Source: Cryobacterium algoricola
Lineage (GTDB): Bacteria; Actinomycetota; Actinomycetes; Actinomycetales; Microbacteriaceae
DNA length: 64,000 bases
Direction of reading: 5' to 3'
Assembly (NCBI RefSeq): GCF_004402485.1
Contig: NZ_SOFG01000004.1
Location: 868,001 to 932,000 of the forward strand
Of this stretch, positions 44,551 to 53,602 are shown piece after piece. The position numbers were made by a program, and so were the translations under genes. Every line of letters begins with the position of its first letter. Position 1 is the stretch's first letter. The notes below the pieces were generated by a model, which was given only the letters and a program-made list of their open reading frames with translations, was not told the origin of the DNA and ran no database searches.

Positions 44551-46818
44551 ATGACAACTCTGGCTCGCCACCTCGGCACTTTCGCTCGGTACGTGGCCTC
44601 ATCAGGCAATTGGCTTGTCTGGTTCATGTGCATCCTGCTTTCCGCCTATACGGTCGGGCTCGTCGCGCAGGGCTCGGACTTCAGCCCATTCGTCGATGTC
44701 TGGCTCGCGATCATCACGAAGCTGAGCCTCGTCGCCGTGGCGTGGACCGCCGTCGTGCGCGCGGGCTTCGACCGCCGCGAAATCGTGTTCTCGGCGAGCG
44801 CCATCACCCTCGTGGTGGCAGCGGACAGCTACGCCTACTTTCGGCCAGGTGACTCCGACCAGTCCCAGACCCTCCCCGACATCGGATACTTCTTCTTCTA
44901 TCTCCTGATCGTCGCCGCGATCGTGACCCTCGCACGCCGGCAGCGCCGCGCCCCGGGCTGGCCGGTCCTCCTCGAGGGTGCGATCGGGATCCTCGGCGCC
45001 GGCTCCGTTCTTGCGGCACTCCTCACCCCGATCCTCTATTCCGCCGACACCACCATCGAGGCCGGCGCGACCGCCGTCGTCGTGACCTACCCGCTGTTCA
45101 ATGCGATGCTCGTGCTCGTGATTGCCGGCACTGCCGCGACCCAGGGGCCAGATCCCCGCAGGCGCTGGATGCTGCTCGTTCTCGGGCTGATGATCTTCTC
45201 GGCGACCGAGATCGTCTACCTCCGCATCGGAGAGGCCTACGTCACCGGCACCTCCCTCGACGCGGGCTGGGCGATCGGACTCGGCCTCGTCGCCGTCTGG
45301 ATCGATTCCTCGTCGCGCCAGACCGGAACGCACAGCCACGCCCAGGACAGCATCGCCGCCGTCGCCGTGCCGGTCGTGTCGACGGGCGCGGGCCTCGGGG
45401 TGCTGATCCTCGCGAGCCAGGTGCCCGTGACCGGCTTCGCCATCGCGCTGGCCGCGACCGCCCTCGCCCTCGCCTCCCTCCCGCTCGTCTCCCGGCAGAT
45501 CGTGCTGCGGCGCCAGGCCCGGACGGACGACCTCACCGGGCTGCCCAACCGACGCGCCCTGTACGGCGATGTCACCGCCCGGATCACGAGGGAACCCCGG
45601 CGTCGCCGTGCCCTCCTTCTCCTCGACCTCGACCGGTTCAAGGAGGTCAACGACAGCCTCGGGCACAACGCCGGCGATCGTCTGCTCGTGCAGGCCGGTA
45701 TCCGCCTGTCGGACCAGCTGCGCGAAGACGACCTGCTCGCCCGGCTCGGCGGCGACGAGTTCGCGATCCTGCTCGACGACGTCGGACACGGCGAAGCCGT
45801 CGACTTCGCCATCCGGGTGCGCGCAGCACTCGCCGTGCCGTTCACCCTCGAGGGCATCGCCCTGCAGACCGGGGTGAGTGTGGGCATCGCCCTGTACCCG
45901 GACCAGGGCAGCGACCTGACCGGGCTGATGCGCAAGGCCGACATGGCCATGTACAAGGCGAAATCGACCAGAAGCGGCCACCACGTCTACCGCAGCAACG
46001 ACGACAGTCACGGCGATCTGCGTCTGCGCACCCTCTCCGAGCTGCGGCTCGCCCTCGAGGACGACCAGCTCATCGTGCACTACCAACCCAAGATCGACCT
46101 CGCATCGGGGAGCGTCGCCGGCATCGAAGCCCTCGTGCGCTGGCAGCACCCCACCCGCGGGCTGCTCTTCCCCGACCAGTTCCTCGTGCTCATCGAGGAG
46201 GCCGGGCTCATGCACGCCCTGACCCAGCGGGTACTCGCCGTCGCGCTCGACCAGGCGAAGGTCTGGACCGCCTCCTGGACCGGGGACCTGCCCCTCTCGA
46301 TCGCCGTGAACCTGTCGGCGAGTTCCCTCGTCGACGCCGAGCTCCCCGAACGGATCGAAAACCTCCTCGCCGAGCGTGGTCTGCCCGGCTCGGTGCTCGA
46401 ACTGGAGATCACCGAGGACTTCCTGATGAGCGACCGGGCACGAGCCAGGGACATTCTGGCCAGACTCCGCGCGAACGGCATCAGTATTTCCATCGACGAC
46501 TTCGGCACCGGCTACAGCTCGCTCGCGTACCTCCGCGACCTGCCCATCGACGAACTGAAGCTCGACCAGTCCTTCGTCTTTCCGCTCAAGGACGACCCGC
46601 GCGCCGCTGCGCTCGTGAAGTCCTCGATCGAGCTCGCGCACGGCCTCGGGCTGCGCATGGTCGCGGAGGGCGTCGAGAATGCCGCCACCTACGAGGCCCT
46701 CGCCGCATTCGGCTGCGACCAGGCCCAGGGGTTCTTCATCTCCCGGCCCATCCCGGCGGATGCCTTCGACCAGTGGATCGCGGACCGTCGGTCGGTCGCG
46801 GAGCCGGTCGCGTCATGA
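44551..46818 (+). CDS. Membrane GGDEF-EAL protein, motifs intact (c-di-GMP turnover)
   Basis: 755 residues from ATG 44551 with GGAGGG upstream. Nine or so membrane helices occupy residues 20-315. The diguanylate cyclase domain has GGDEF at 400-404, and an inhibitory I-site RxxD (REDD, 391-394) exactly five residues before it. The phosphodiesterase domain has EAL at 526-528 with the supporting NLS, EITE, DDFGTGYSS, ELKLD and EGVE motifs. It can in principle both make and break c-di-GMP. It overlaps the next, related gene by 4 bp. Confidence 0.93.
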   Translation: MTTLARHLGTFARYVASSGNWLVWFMCILLSAYTVGLVAQGSDFSPFVDVWLAIITKLSLVAVAWTAVVRAGFDRREIVFSASAITLVVAADSYAYFRPGDSDQSQTLPDIGYFFFYLLIVAAIVTLARRQRRAPGWPVLLEGAIGILGAGSVLAALLTPILYSADTTIEAGATAVVVTYPLFNAMLVLVIAGTAATQGPDPRRRWMLLVLGLMIFSATEIVYLRIGEAYVTGTSLDAGWAIGLGLVAVWIDSSSRQTGTHSHAQDSIAAVAVPVVSTGAGLGVLILASQVPVTGFAIALAATALALASLPLVSRQIVLRRQARTDDLTGLPNRRALYGDVTARITREPRRRRALLLLDLDRFKEVNDSLGHNAGDRLLVQAGIRLSDQLREDDLLARLGGDEFAILLDDVGHGEAVDFAIRVRAALAVPFTLEGIALQTGVSVGIALYPDQGSDLTGLMRKADMAMYKAKSTRSGHHVYRSNDDSHGDLRLRTLSELRLALEDDQLIVHYQPKIDLASGSVAGIEALVRWQHPTRGLLFPDQFLVLIEEAGLMHALTQRVLAVALDQAKVWTASWTGDLPLSIAVNLSASSLVDAELPERIENLLAERGLPGSVLELEITEDFLMSDRARARDILARLRANGISISIDDFGTGYSSLAYLRDLPIDELKLDQSFVFPLKDDPRAAALVKSSIELAHGLGLRMVAEGVENAATYEALAAFGCDQAQGFFISRPIPADAFDQWIADRRSVAEPVAS

Positions 46819-49088
46819 CGATCCTGCGCGGAGGCGCGCGCACCCTGAAGTCGCCGGACGGAGCCCCGGAACCCTCCGCCGGGCAGCCGTCGAGCCGTCC
46901 GCTGTGGATCATGGGCGTCCCGCTCGCAATCTACCTCGTGATGCTCCTCGGCAAGGGCAACGGTTACCGGGTCCTCGTCGACTTCGTCGTCGTCGAGCTC
47001 GTGGGAGTGGCGGCCGTCGTGGTCTGCTGGACCGCCGTCCGCCGGGCCGGCTTCGTCCGGCGGGAAGTGACGCTCGCCGCCGCCGCGGTCACCTGCAACG
47101 TCCTCGGCGACATCAGCTTCACCGTCTCCACCCGATTCTTCGGGGGCCCCGGCTCCCCCTCGGTCGCCGACGTGTTCTATCTGGCCTTCTACGGCCTGAT
47201 CCTCTCCTCCCTTTTCGTCACCGCGCGGCGGCAGCTCCGCAGGGTGCCCTGGTCGGTCTTCCTGAACAGCGCCGTCGGCTCGGTCAGCGTCGCGGCGTTC
47301 ATGGCCCTCCTGCTCAACCCGGTGCTCGTCGCTGCATCCGCCGAACCGTTTTCCCTCGAAACGGTCATCAGCCTCGCCTACCCGTTGCTCGACCTGCTGT
47401 TGATCGCGGCCATCGCGGGAGTTGCCGCACTGTACGGCCGGCACGCCGGGCGCGCCTGGGTCGCCCTCATCGCAGGCCTCGTGATCGTCACGGGCGCCGA
47501 CGTGATCTACGCGCTTCTGGACGGCGGCTACGCCCTCGGCACCCTGCTCGATGCCAGTTGGGCGATCGGGCTCGTACTCGTCGCCGTCTGGGTGGACCGG
47601 GCGTCGTACCCCGTGATCGGGTCGGCGCGGGAACCGAACGGTGTGATGGCGTTCGTCGTTCCGGCGATCGCGACGGCCGCGGGGCTCGGGATCCTGATCT
47701 ATGCGACCCAGGTCCACATTTCGGCGCTCGCGATCGGTCTCGCCAGCATCACCCTGGCCCTCGCCGTCTTCCCGATGATCTCCCGGGAGCGCGGGCTGAA
47801 CCACCTGTCCCGCACCGATGACCTGACCGGGCTGCCGAATCGCCGGGCCATGTATTCCGACGTGGCTGCGCGCCTCGCCTCCGACCGGAAGCAGGGCAGT
47901 GCGCTCCTCCTCCTCGACCTCGACCGGTTCAAGGAGGTCAACGACAGCCTCGGTCACGACGCCGGCGATCGGCTCCTCGTGCAGGTGGGCGTGCGCCTCG
48001 CGCGCGAGCTCGGTCCGCTCGACCTGCTGGCGCGGCTGGGCGGCGATGAGTTCGCAATTCTCGTCGCACGGAACAGGGATGGCGAGGCATCCGCCCTCGC
48101 CGATCGGTTGCGGGCGGCGCTGGCCGTGCCCTTCACCCTCGAGGGAATTTCCCTGCAGACGAGTGTCAGCATCGGCATCGCGCTGTACCCGAGCCACGGC
48201 CGCGATCTGAGCGCCCTGATGCGCAAGGCCGACACGGCGATGTACGTGGCGAAGTCCTCCGGCAGCGGGTTCCACGTCTATCAGTCCGACGACGACCGGC
48301 ACAGCGAGGTGCGCCTGCGCACCCTGCAGGAGTTGCGGGACGCGCTCGTCGAAGGCCAGATCACCCTGCACTACCAGCCCCGCATCGATCTCGACACATC
48401 GGAAGTCACGACCGCCGAGGCCCGGATCCGCTGGAATCACCCGGTGCGCGGACTGGTGCAGCCCGCCGATTTCATCGATCTCATCGAGGACGCCGGCCTC
48501 GTCAGGGCGCTGTCGGAAATCCTGCTCGTGCAGGCGCTCGATCAGGTGGTCGTCTGGCGGAACCGGGGACTGGACCTCGGCGTCGCGATCCGGCTTCCCC
48601 CGGCCGCCCTGATCGACGCCGGACTCCCCGAACACCTCGGCGCCATGATCGCGAATCGCGCGTTGCCGCCGTTCGTGCTCACCCTCGAGATCGGCGAGGA
48701 GTTCCTGCTCGCCGACCAGTCCCGGGCGCGCGCGGTGCTCAACCGGTTGCGGGGTCAGGGCGTGCGGATGTCCATCGACGACTTCGGGACGGGCTACAGC
48801 TCCCTCGCGCTGCTCCGCGACCTCGCCATCGACGAACTCCGCCTGGACGAATCGTTCATCGTGGCGATGGGGCACGACGAACGCTCGTCGACGCTCGTCA
48901 ATTCCGCGATCGCCCTCGCCCACAGCCTCGGGCTGCGGATGGTCGCGGAAGGCGTCGACAACGAAGAGGCCTATGCGGCCCTCGTACGGTTCGGCTGCGA
49001 CTCCGCCCAGGGCGACCTGTTCGGCGAGCCGCTCCCCGCCGCCGAGTTCGATGCCTGGCTGGCCGCCGGCCCCGGCCGCCGACCCTGA
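46815..49088 (+). CDS. Membrane GGDEF-EAL protein with degenerate EAL domain
   Basis: 757 residues, clearly a paralogue of the preceding gene with the same layout: helices about 30-320, GGDEF 409-413, EAL-like domain after 510. The cyclase motif is intact, but the I-site is GPLD instead of RxxD. In the EAL domain, EAL is EAR (535-537), the Asn of the NLS motif is replaced (AIRLPPAAL), and the Lys of ELKLD is Arg (ELRLD). It is therefore probably a cyclase without feedback inhibition and without phosphodiesterase activity. ATGA overlap with the first gene. Confidence 0.92.
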   Translation: MTILRGGARTLKSPDGAPEPSAGQPSSRPLWIMGVPLAIYLVMLLGKGNGYRVLVDFVVVELVGVAAVVVCWTAVRRAGFVRREVTLAAAAVTCNVLGDISFTVSTRFFGGPGSPSVADVFYLAFYGLILSSLFVTARRQLRRVPWSVFLNSAVGSVSVAAFMALLLNPVLVAASAEPFSLETVISLAYPLLDLLLIAAIAGVAALYGRHAGRAWVALIAGLVIVTGADVIYALLDGGYALGTLLDASWAIGLVLVAVWVDRASYPVIGSAREPNGVMAFVVPAIATAAGLGILIYATQVHISALAIGLASITLALAVFPMISRERGLNHLSRTDDLTGLPNRRAMYSDVAARLASDRKQGSALLLLDLDRFKEVNDSLGHDAGDRLLVQVGVRLARELGPLDLLARLGGDEFAILVARNRDGEASALADRLRAALAVPFTLEGISLQTSVSIGIALYPSHGRDLSALMRKADTAMYVAKSSGSGFHVYQSDDDRHSEVRLRTLQELRDALVEGQITLHYQPRIDLDTSEVTTAEARIRWNHPVRGLVQPADFIDLIEDAGLVRALSEILLVQALDQVVVWRNRGLDLGVAIRLPPAALIDAGLPEHLGAMIANRALPPFVLTLEIGEEFLLADQSRARAVLNRLRGQGVRMSIDDFGTGYSSLALLRDLAIDELRLDESFIVAMGHDERSSTLVNSAIALAHSLGLRMVAEGVDNEEAYAALVRFGCDSAQGDLFGEPLPAAEFDAWLAAGPGRRP

Positions 49089-49124
49089 CGAATTCGTCAG
49101 GGGGTGGCATGCCAGAATCGTCTC

Positions 49125-49724
49125 ATGGTGACTACTCCGCCCGAACAGCCCACACCACACCACCCGCACGCAGAGCCCGCTCAGGGCGCGGCGGTCGTGT
49201 CGGTCAGCCTCGATAACGCGCACCACTTCAGCAAGCCGGCCGCGCCGCGCATCCGCCTGCTCGAAGGGCTCGGCGTCGAGGGCGACGTGCACGCGGGGGT
49301 GACCGTGCAGCATCGGTACCACGTGAAGAAGGACCCGACGGCGCCGAACCTCACCCAGGTGCACCTGATCCCGGCCGAGCTCTTCGACGAGCTCGCGCGC
49401 GGCGGCTACACCGTGCGGCCCGGCGAGCTCGGCGAGAACGTCACGACGACGGGGATCGACCTCACCGCTCTCCCCCGCGGCACCCGGCTGCACCTCGGCG
49501 CCAGTGCCGTCGTCGAACTGACCGGCCTGCGCAACCCCTGCTCACTGATCAACGGGTACCAGGGCGGGCTTATGAAGAAACTCATCGCCACGGATGCCGC
49601 CGGTCGCATCACCCGCAAGGCCGGTGTGATGAGCGTGGTCGCGTCCGGTGGCGCGGTCGAGCCCGGCGACGCGATCCGGATCGAGCTGCCCGAGGGGGAC
49701 CAGGTCCCCCTCGGCGTGGTGTGA
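49125..49724 (+). CDS. MOSC-domain protein
   Basis: 199 residues from ATG 49125; GTG 49104 is an upstream alternative. Sequence RIRLLEGLGVEGDVHAG and HLIPAELFDELARGGYTVRPGELGENVTTTGIDL are typical MOSC. The conserved Cys is in LTGLRNPCSLI. MOSC domains handle sulfur linked to the molybdenum cofactor and can bind Moco. There are no other Moco genes here. It converges on the DarT-like gene. Confidence 0.9.
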   Translation: MVTTPPEQPTPHHPHAEPAQGAAVVSVSLDNAHHFSKPAAPRIRLLEGLGVEGDVHAGVTVQHRYHVKKDPTAPNLTQVHLIPAELFDELARGGYTVRPGELGENVTTTGIDLTALPRGTRLHLGASAVVELTGLRNPCSLINGYQGGLMKKLIATDAAGRITRKAGVMSVVASGGAVEPGDAIRIELPEGDQVPLGVV

Positions 49725-49734
49725 CGGGCGCCGG

Positions 49735-49752
49735 TCCCGGCCTGGGCCGGGG
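49735..49752. terminator. Hairpin between MOSC and DarT-like genes
   Basis: CCCGGC-ctgg-GCCGGG (49736-49751) with a flanking T-G pair, between converging stops. It is GC-rich and lacks a T-tract. Confidence 0.45.
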
Positions 49753-49761
49753 TCTGCCGGC

Positions 49762-50697
49762 CTAGGCCGTGACCGTCTCCGAGGCGTGGAACCACGGCGG
49801 GTATACGGCGACCTTCGGGCGGTGACCGGATTCGGCGAGGATGCCGCGCACTACGTCGCGGACCTTGTCGTTCGCGACGGCGACGATGGTGACGAGTTCG
49901 AACGGGAAGGTCTCCTCGACGAGGAGTTCGGCTTCGAGGAGCGCTGCGGCATCCGTCGCGGCACGCAGCCGGCGGAGTACCCTCTCGCTCGTTTCCGGCG
50001 TCGTTCCGACCCGGGTCAGGGTGCCTGCCGCGTCCCCGTCGGTGACGGCGACGATGCCGAGAGCGGCCTCGCCCGGTCCTGACTGGGCCTCGACGACCTT
50101 CTTCACGGTGCTGACCAGGATCACGAAGTCGAAGTTCTCGGCAGACGGGGCATCGCTGGACAGACGCGGGTCACCGGTGTTCGTGAGGATGTTGTCCCAG
50201 ATGGTCGCGTTCGGCGAGAGGAAGAACGGCACGAAGTGTGCCACGGTCGTGTTCTCGGTGCCGTCGATCAGGGTGTTGCGGCGCTTCTCCCGGTTGGGAG
50301 CCGACGAGATGTCGACAGCGGGTCGCGCAGCCCAGGCTTCGCTCGCGTCGGCGAGGAGGCCGCCGCTGGAGAGGATGCCCGCGAGGTTGCGGATGTGGGT
50401 CAGGTGGTAGATGCGCTGTTCGCCGACGTTGTCGGGGGCGGATTTCGGCCCGATCGACGACTTCGCCCTGGTCGAGGGGCGGGGGCGGGTCACACTCGTC
50501 GTTCCGGAGGCGGCGCTCGCTGGAGCGCTTCGCAGCGACGGCGGCTTCGAAGCCGACTTCGAGCGGACCGGCGATGGGGCGGACTTGGCACGGCTCGCGC
50601 GCACAGCCGGTGCCGCTGGCACAGCCTCCGGAATCGGTTTCGGGAAACAGAGGGCGCAGAGGCCTCCTTCGAGTCCGTGGATGCATTCGTTGCTCAA
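49762..50697 (-). CDS. DarT-like (DUF4433) DNA ADP-ribosyltransferase with N-terminal Cys/His motif
   Basis: 311 residues from TTG 50697, preferred because AGAGG precedes it; a GTG at 50760 adds 21 residues. Residues 4-18 (ECIHGLEGGLCALCF) hold C5-x-H7-x6-C14-x2-C17, a likely zinc site. A basic Ser/Pro/Lys linker runs to about 90. The DarT core follows: IYHLTHIRNLAGILSSGGL at the NAD site, NREKRRNTLI, FVPFFLSPNATIW, then AELLVEETFPFEL with the catalytic-type Glu257, and the family tail RPKVAVYPPWF. DarT modifies thymidine in single-stranded DNA and is normally paired with DarG. No macrodomain gene is adjacent. Confidence 0.8.
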   Translation of the reverse strand: MSNECIHGLEGGLCALCFPKPIPEAVPAAPAVRASRAKSAPSPVRSKSASKPPSLRSAPASAASGTTSVTRPRPSTRAKSSIGPKSAPDNVGEQRIYHLTHIRNLAGILSSGGLLADASEAWAARPAVDISSAPNREKRRNTLIDGTENTTVAHFVPFFLSPNATIWDNILTNTGDPRLSSDAPSAENFDFVILVSTVKKVVEAQSGPGEAALGIVAVTDGDAAGTLTRVGTTPETSERVLRRLRAATDAAALLEAELLVEETFPFELVTIVAVANDKVRDVVRGILAESGHRPKVAVYPPWFHASETVTA

Positions 50698-50733
50698 AGC
50701 CAGAAAACCTCTCGTGTTCGTGTCCCCCACATT

Positions 50734-50755
50734 CTTCGAATACCCGTGTTCGAAG
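50734..50755. promoter_or_regulatory. Dyad upstream of the DarT-like gene
   Basis: CTTCGAA (50734-50740) and TTCGAAG (50749-50755) form a 7-bp inverted repeat with an 8-nt centre. Read as TCGAAT-N6-GTTCGA it resembles the actinobacterial LexA box, but the spacer is 6 rather than 4. It lies about 40-60 bp before the TTG start, where a promoter would be. Confidence 0.35.
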
Positions 50756-50929
50756 ACCACGAGTCAACGCTACGGTGGTTTTGACCTCAGCGGTTACCGG
50801 GATCGACCCGCATCCGGGTTGTCGGTGCAGAATCGCCACGCTGGTGGACCTTACTTCGATACGGGCCGCGGTCTACTCTGGGCCGCATCGGGCCCGTCCG
50901 GGGCCCCGCCGCGGACCAGGGAGAGTCAG

Positions 50930-51388
50930 ATGCAGGCCGAACAGATCACCCTCGAACCACGCACGTTCCTCGGAGTCCACGAAGTGATCCCGATGAGCAG
51001 GCTGACCGAATACTTCGATCGCGCCTTCAGGACCTCCGCGGCCGAACTCGGCAGGATGGGGGCCCACCCGAGCGGACCGCCGATCGCGCTGTATCACGGC
51101 GCCCCGACGGATGCCGCGGTCGACGTGACCGCCGGATTCCCCGTTATCGACGACGTCAGTGCGACCAGGGCCGTGGAGGTCGTGCACCTCCCGTCCGGTC
51201 CGGCGGTGGAGACGTTCCACGTGGGCCCGTACGAGACGATGACCGAGACGTATGCGGCCGTGACGGACTGGATCGCCGCGCAGAAGCTCACCGTCGCCGG
51301 GGACATGTGGGAGGAGTACCTGGTGGGTCCGGACTCCGAACCGGACCCCGCGAACTGGCGCACCCGGATCGTGTTCCCGCTCGCCTGA
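50930..51388 (+). CDS. GyrI-like/effector-binding domain protein
   Basis: 152 residues from ATG 50930 with AGGGAGAG upstream. The pattern is ITLEPRTFLGVHEVIPMSRLTEYFDRAF, FPVIDDV, and VETFHVGPYETMTETYAAVTDWI, ending with IVFPLA. This matches the GyrI/BmrR C-terminal fold, which binds small hydrophobic molecules. It has no DNA-binding domain. The partner is unknown. It diverges from the DarT-like gene across about 230 bp. Confidence 0.85.
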   Translation: MQAEQITLEPRTFLGVHEVIPMSRLTEYFDRAFRTSAAELGRMGAHPSGPPIALYHGAPTDAAVDVTAGFPVIDDVSATRAVEVVHLPSGPAVETFHVGPYETMTETYAAVTDWIAAQKLTVAGDMWEEYLVGPDSEPDPANWRTRIVFPLA

Positions 51389-51477
51389 GCCGGACACGCT
51401 GGCAGGAAACGCGGGCGCAACAATCGCCCTCTAGCATGGGCACGCAACCTGCGACCATGACGAGCCAGGAGAAGGCG

Positions 51478-52233
51478 ATGACACGAAGCTCCCGCTGGGA
51501 ACGCGCGACGGACACCCCCCTGCTGGCTCTCGGTATTGCGTTCCTGATCGCATACGCGACCCCGATCATCGCGCCGGAGATCAGCCCCGGCTGGCACCTG
51601 TTCCTCGAGTGGATCGAGATCGGCACGTGGGCGGCCTTCGCCACCGATTTCGTCGTTCGGGTGAGCCTCGCGGAGGATCGCCGCGCGTTCGTGCGCACGC
51701 ATGTGCTCGACCTGCTCGCGGTCGCCCTCCCGCTGTTCCGGCCCTTGCGGGCCCTGCGGGTGGTCTCGGTCGTGATTCTCTCCACGCGCAGGCTGAGCAA
51801 GGTACTCAAGAACCGCGTGATGACCTACGTGGGCATCACGGCCGTGTCGGTCTGGTTCATCGCGGGCCTCGCGGTGACCGACGCGGAACGGAACGCGCCC
51901 GGCGCGAATATCGTCACGGTGTGGGACGGCTGGTGGTGGTCGTTCATCACGATGGCCACCGTCGGATTCGGGGACCACTTCCCCGTCACGATCGACGGCC
52001 GTCTTGTCGCGGTCGGCCTCGTGGTCACCGGGATCGCGCTGATCGGCACCATCACCGCATACATCGCGTCCTGGTTCGCCACCGCCAGCCGCGAGGCCGA
52101 GGAGGCGATCAAGGTCGAGCTCGGCGTGAACGAGGACAAGCTCGACGCCCTCACCGTCGAGATCGGCGAGCTCAAGGCCCTCGTTGAGCGGCTGGCCGGT
52201 CGGCCGCTCCCGGTTCCGCCGCCCACGGACTGA
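51478..52233 (+). CDS. Potassium channel, voltage-gated family
   Basis: 251 residues from ATG 51478 (GGAGAAG upstream). Four to six helices occupy residues 15-195, including an S4-like segment rich in Arg (LFRPLRALRVVSVVILSTRRLSKVL). The pore helix and selectivity filter are WWWSFITMATVGFGDHFP; TVGFGD is the K+ filter. A charged C-terminal coiled coil (about 200-240) probably drives tetramer formation. There is no RCK/TrkA domain. Confidence 0.9.
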   Translation: MTRSSRWERATDTPLLALGIAFLIAYATPIIAPEISPGWHLFLEWIEIGTWAAFATDFVVRVSLAEDRRAFVRTHVLDLLAVALPLFRPLRALRVVSVVILSTRRLSKVLKNRVMTYVGITAVSVWFIAGLAVTDAERNAPGANIVTVWDGWWWSFITMATVGFGDHFPVTIDGRLVAVGLVVTGIALIGTITAYIASWFATASREAEEAIKVELGVNEDKLDALTVEIGELKALVERLAGRPLPVPPPTD

Positions 52234-52234
52234 A

Positions 52235-52254
52235 CCGCAGGGCCAGCCCTGCGG
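52235..52254. terminator. Bidirectional hairpin terminator
   Basis: CCGCAGGG-CCAG-CCCTGCGG, a perfect 8-bp stem between the converging channel and EEP-family genes. No T-tract. Confidence 0.7.
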
Positions 52255-52270
52255 GCCGAGATCGGTTCGA

Positions 52271-53065
52271 TCAGATGTCGAAGTCCGCGACGGTTGGCGC
52301 GGCGGTCGTCGTCGCGGTCCTCGACGACGAGCGGGCGGCATCCGTCTCGCGAATGCTCTTCCGGGCGCTCTGCCGGAGGGTCTGCGTCGGCAGATCCTCG
52401 GTATAGGAGGAGGTGACCATGATCGGCATGTGGTCGGACGTGCCGCGCGGGAGGGTCTCGACGTTCTCGATGGTCAGGCCGACCGAGGTCGCGAGGTCGA
52501 AGTGCCCGCGGAAGAATCTGTAGCGCGTGTAGGTGCGGGTGTCGCTCAGCGTGAGGTCGTACCCGGACTCCGTGACCTTGTCGCCGAGGTTGCCCTTGAA
52601 GATGGGGTAGTTGTAGTCGCCGACCATGAGCGTCGGGAGGCCGGGGCCGAGCCGGCTGAGTTCCTCGTGGGCCGAGCGGATCTGGTTGCGGCGCAGGGAG
52701 TTCCGGGCGGTCAGCGGTGCCGCATGGAAGGACGCGACGACGAGCTCGCGCTGCGCCTCCTTGTCGACGAGCCGGGTGCCGATCAGGCGCTCGTGCGCCG
52801 GACGCAGCACCATGTCGTGCAGGGACTTCTTGAGCGCGAAGGCCTGCGAGGTGACGGCGTCGAAGCGGTCCTGGCGATAGTAGATCGCGAGGCCGAGCCG
52901 GTTGGTCAGGGTCGAATCGGCGAGGTGCAGCGTGCCGATGTCGTCCGGTAACTCGAGGGTGTCCGCCTCCTGGAGGCAGAGCATGTCCGGCTCATAGGTG
53001 ATGGACAGGGCGGCGAGTTCGCCGACCGCCCGGTTCTTCCTGAGGTTGTAGCTGATGACCCGCAC
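52271..53065 (-). CDS. Endonuclease/exonuclease/phosphatase family protein
   Basis: 264 residues. The EEP fold is seen from the first residue: RVISYNLRKN with the Asn, LCLQEADT with the metal-binding Glu, SFHAAPL, VGDYNYP (Asp and Asn of the GDFN motif) and SDHMPIM at residues 210-216 (catalytic His). The last 45 residues are Ser/Thr/Arg-rich and probably disordered. There is no signal peptide. The substrate could be DNA, a phospholipid or a phosphoester. Confidence 0.9.
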   Translation of the reverse strand: MRVISYNLRKNRAVGELAALSITYEPDMLCLQEADTLELPDDIGTLHLADSTLTNRLGLAIYYRQDRFDAVTSQAFALKKSLHDMVLRPAHERLIGTRLVDKEAQRELVVASFHAAPLTARNSLRRNQIRSAHEELSRLGPGLPTLMVGDYNYPIFKGNLGDKVTESGYDLTLSDTRTYTRYRFFRGHFDLATSVGLTIENVETLPRGTSDHMPIMVTSSYTEDLPTQTLRQSARKSIRETDAARSSSRTATTTAAPTVADFDI

Positions 53066-53203
53066 GTCTCTGACCTGACTTCCGACTCGTGGTGGTGATT
53101 CAAGCCTAATGCGCTCAGCTGGGTTGCACCGTGGTCATTGCACAGAGGTACCCTGCATCGGTAGTTTGGTCGCGACGACGGCGAACCCGAGGAGGCCAGG
53201 TCC

Positions 53204-53602
53204 ATGACGGTGAAGCGGCCCGGCGGGGTGACGTTCGCGGTCGTGCTGATGTACATCGGCGGAATCATCCAGATCGCCCTCGGAGTCCTGACCATCTTCC
53301 TGCGGTACGCACCCGATGTGGCCGCAGACGGGACCACGTTCGCGGTGTCTCTGACGGGTGCCGGCATGGTCCTGTTCGGCCTGTTCGTCGTCGCTCTCGC
53401 ATCCGGGGTCGCTCGGGGCAGCCGGGTCTCGCGGTTGAGTGCGACGGTCGTGGTCGCACTGGGCCTGGTGCTCATGCTCGCGGACCTGATCGTCACGGAC
53501 GACGGGGACTGGTCCGGCGTGGCGATCCAGGGCGTCGTCGTCGCGTGCGTGGTCCTGCCGTTGTGGACGGGGGCGGGGCGCCGCTACTTCGCGAGGCGCT
53601 GA
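53204..53602 (+). CDS. Small four-helix membrane protein, unknown function
   Basis: 132 residues with four hydrophobic helices at about 8-32, 45-66, 78-95 and 105-122. It begins MTVKRPGGVTFAVVLMYIGG and ends in WTGAGRRYFARR. Similar short proteins with a glycine-rich first helix are common in actinobacteria and have no known role. The start ATG has GAGGAGG about 10 nt upstream. Its last 19 bp overlap the end of the convergent P-type ATPase gene. Confidence 0.75.
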   Translation: MTVKRPGGVTFAVVLMYIGGIIQIALGVLTIFLRYAPDVAADGTTFAVSLTGAGMVLFGLFVVALASGVARGSRVSRLSATVVVALGLVLMLADLIVTDDGDWSGVAIQGVVVACVVLPLWTGAGRRYFARR

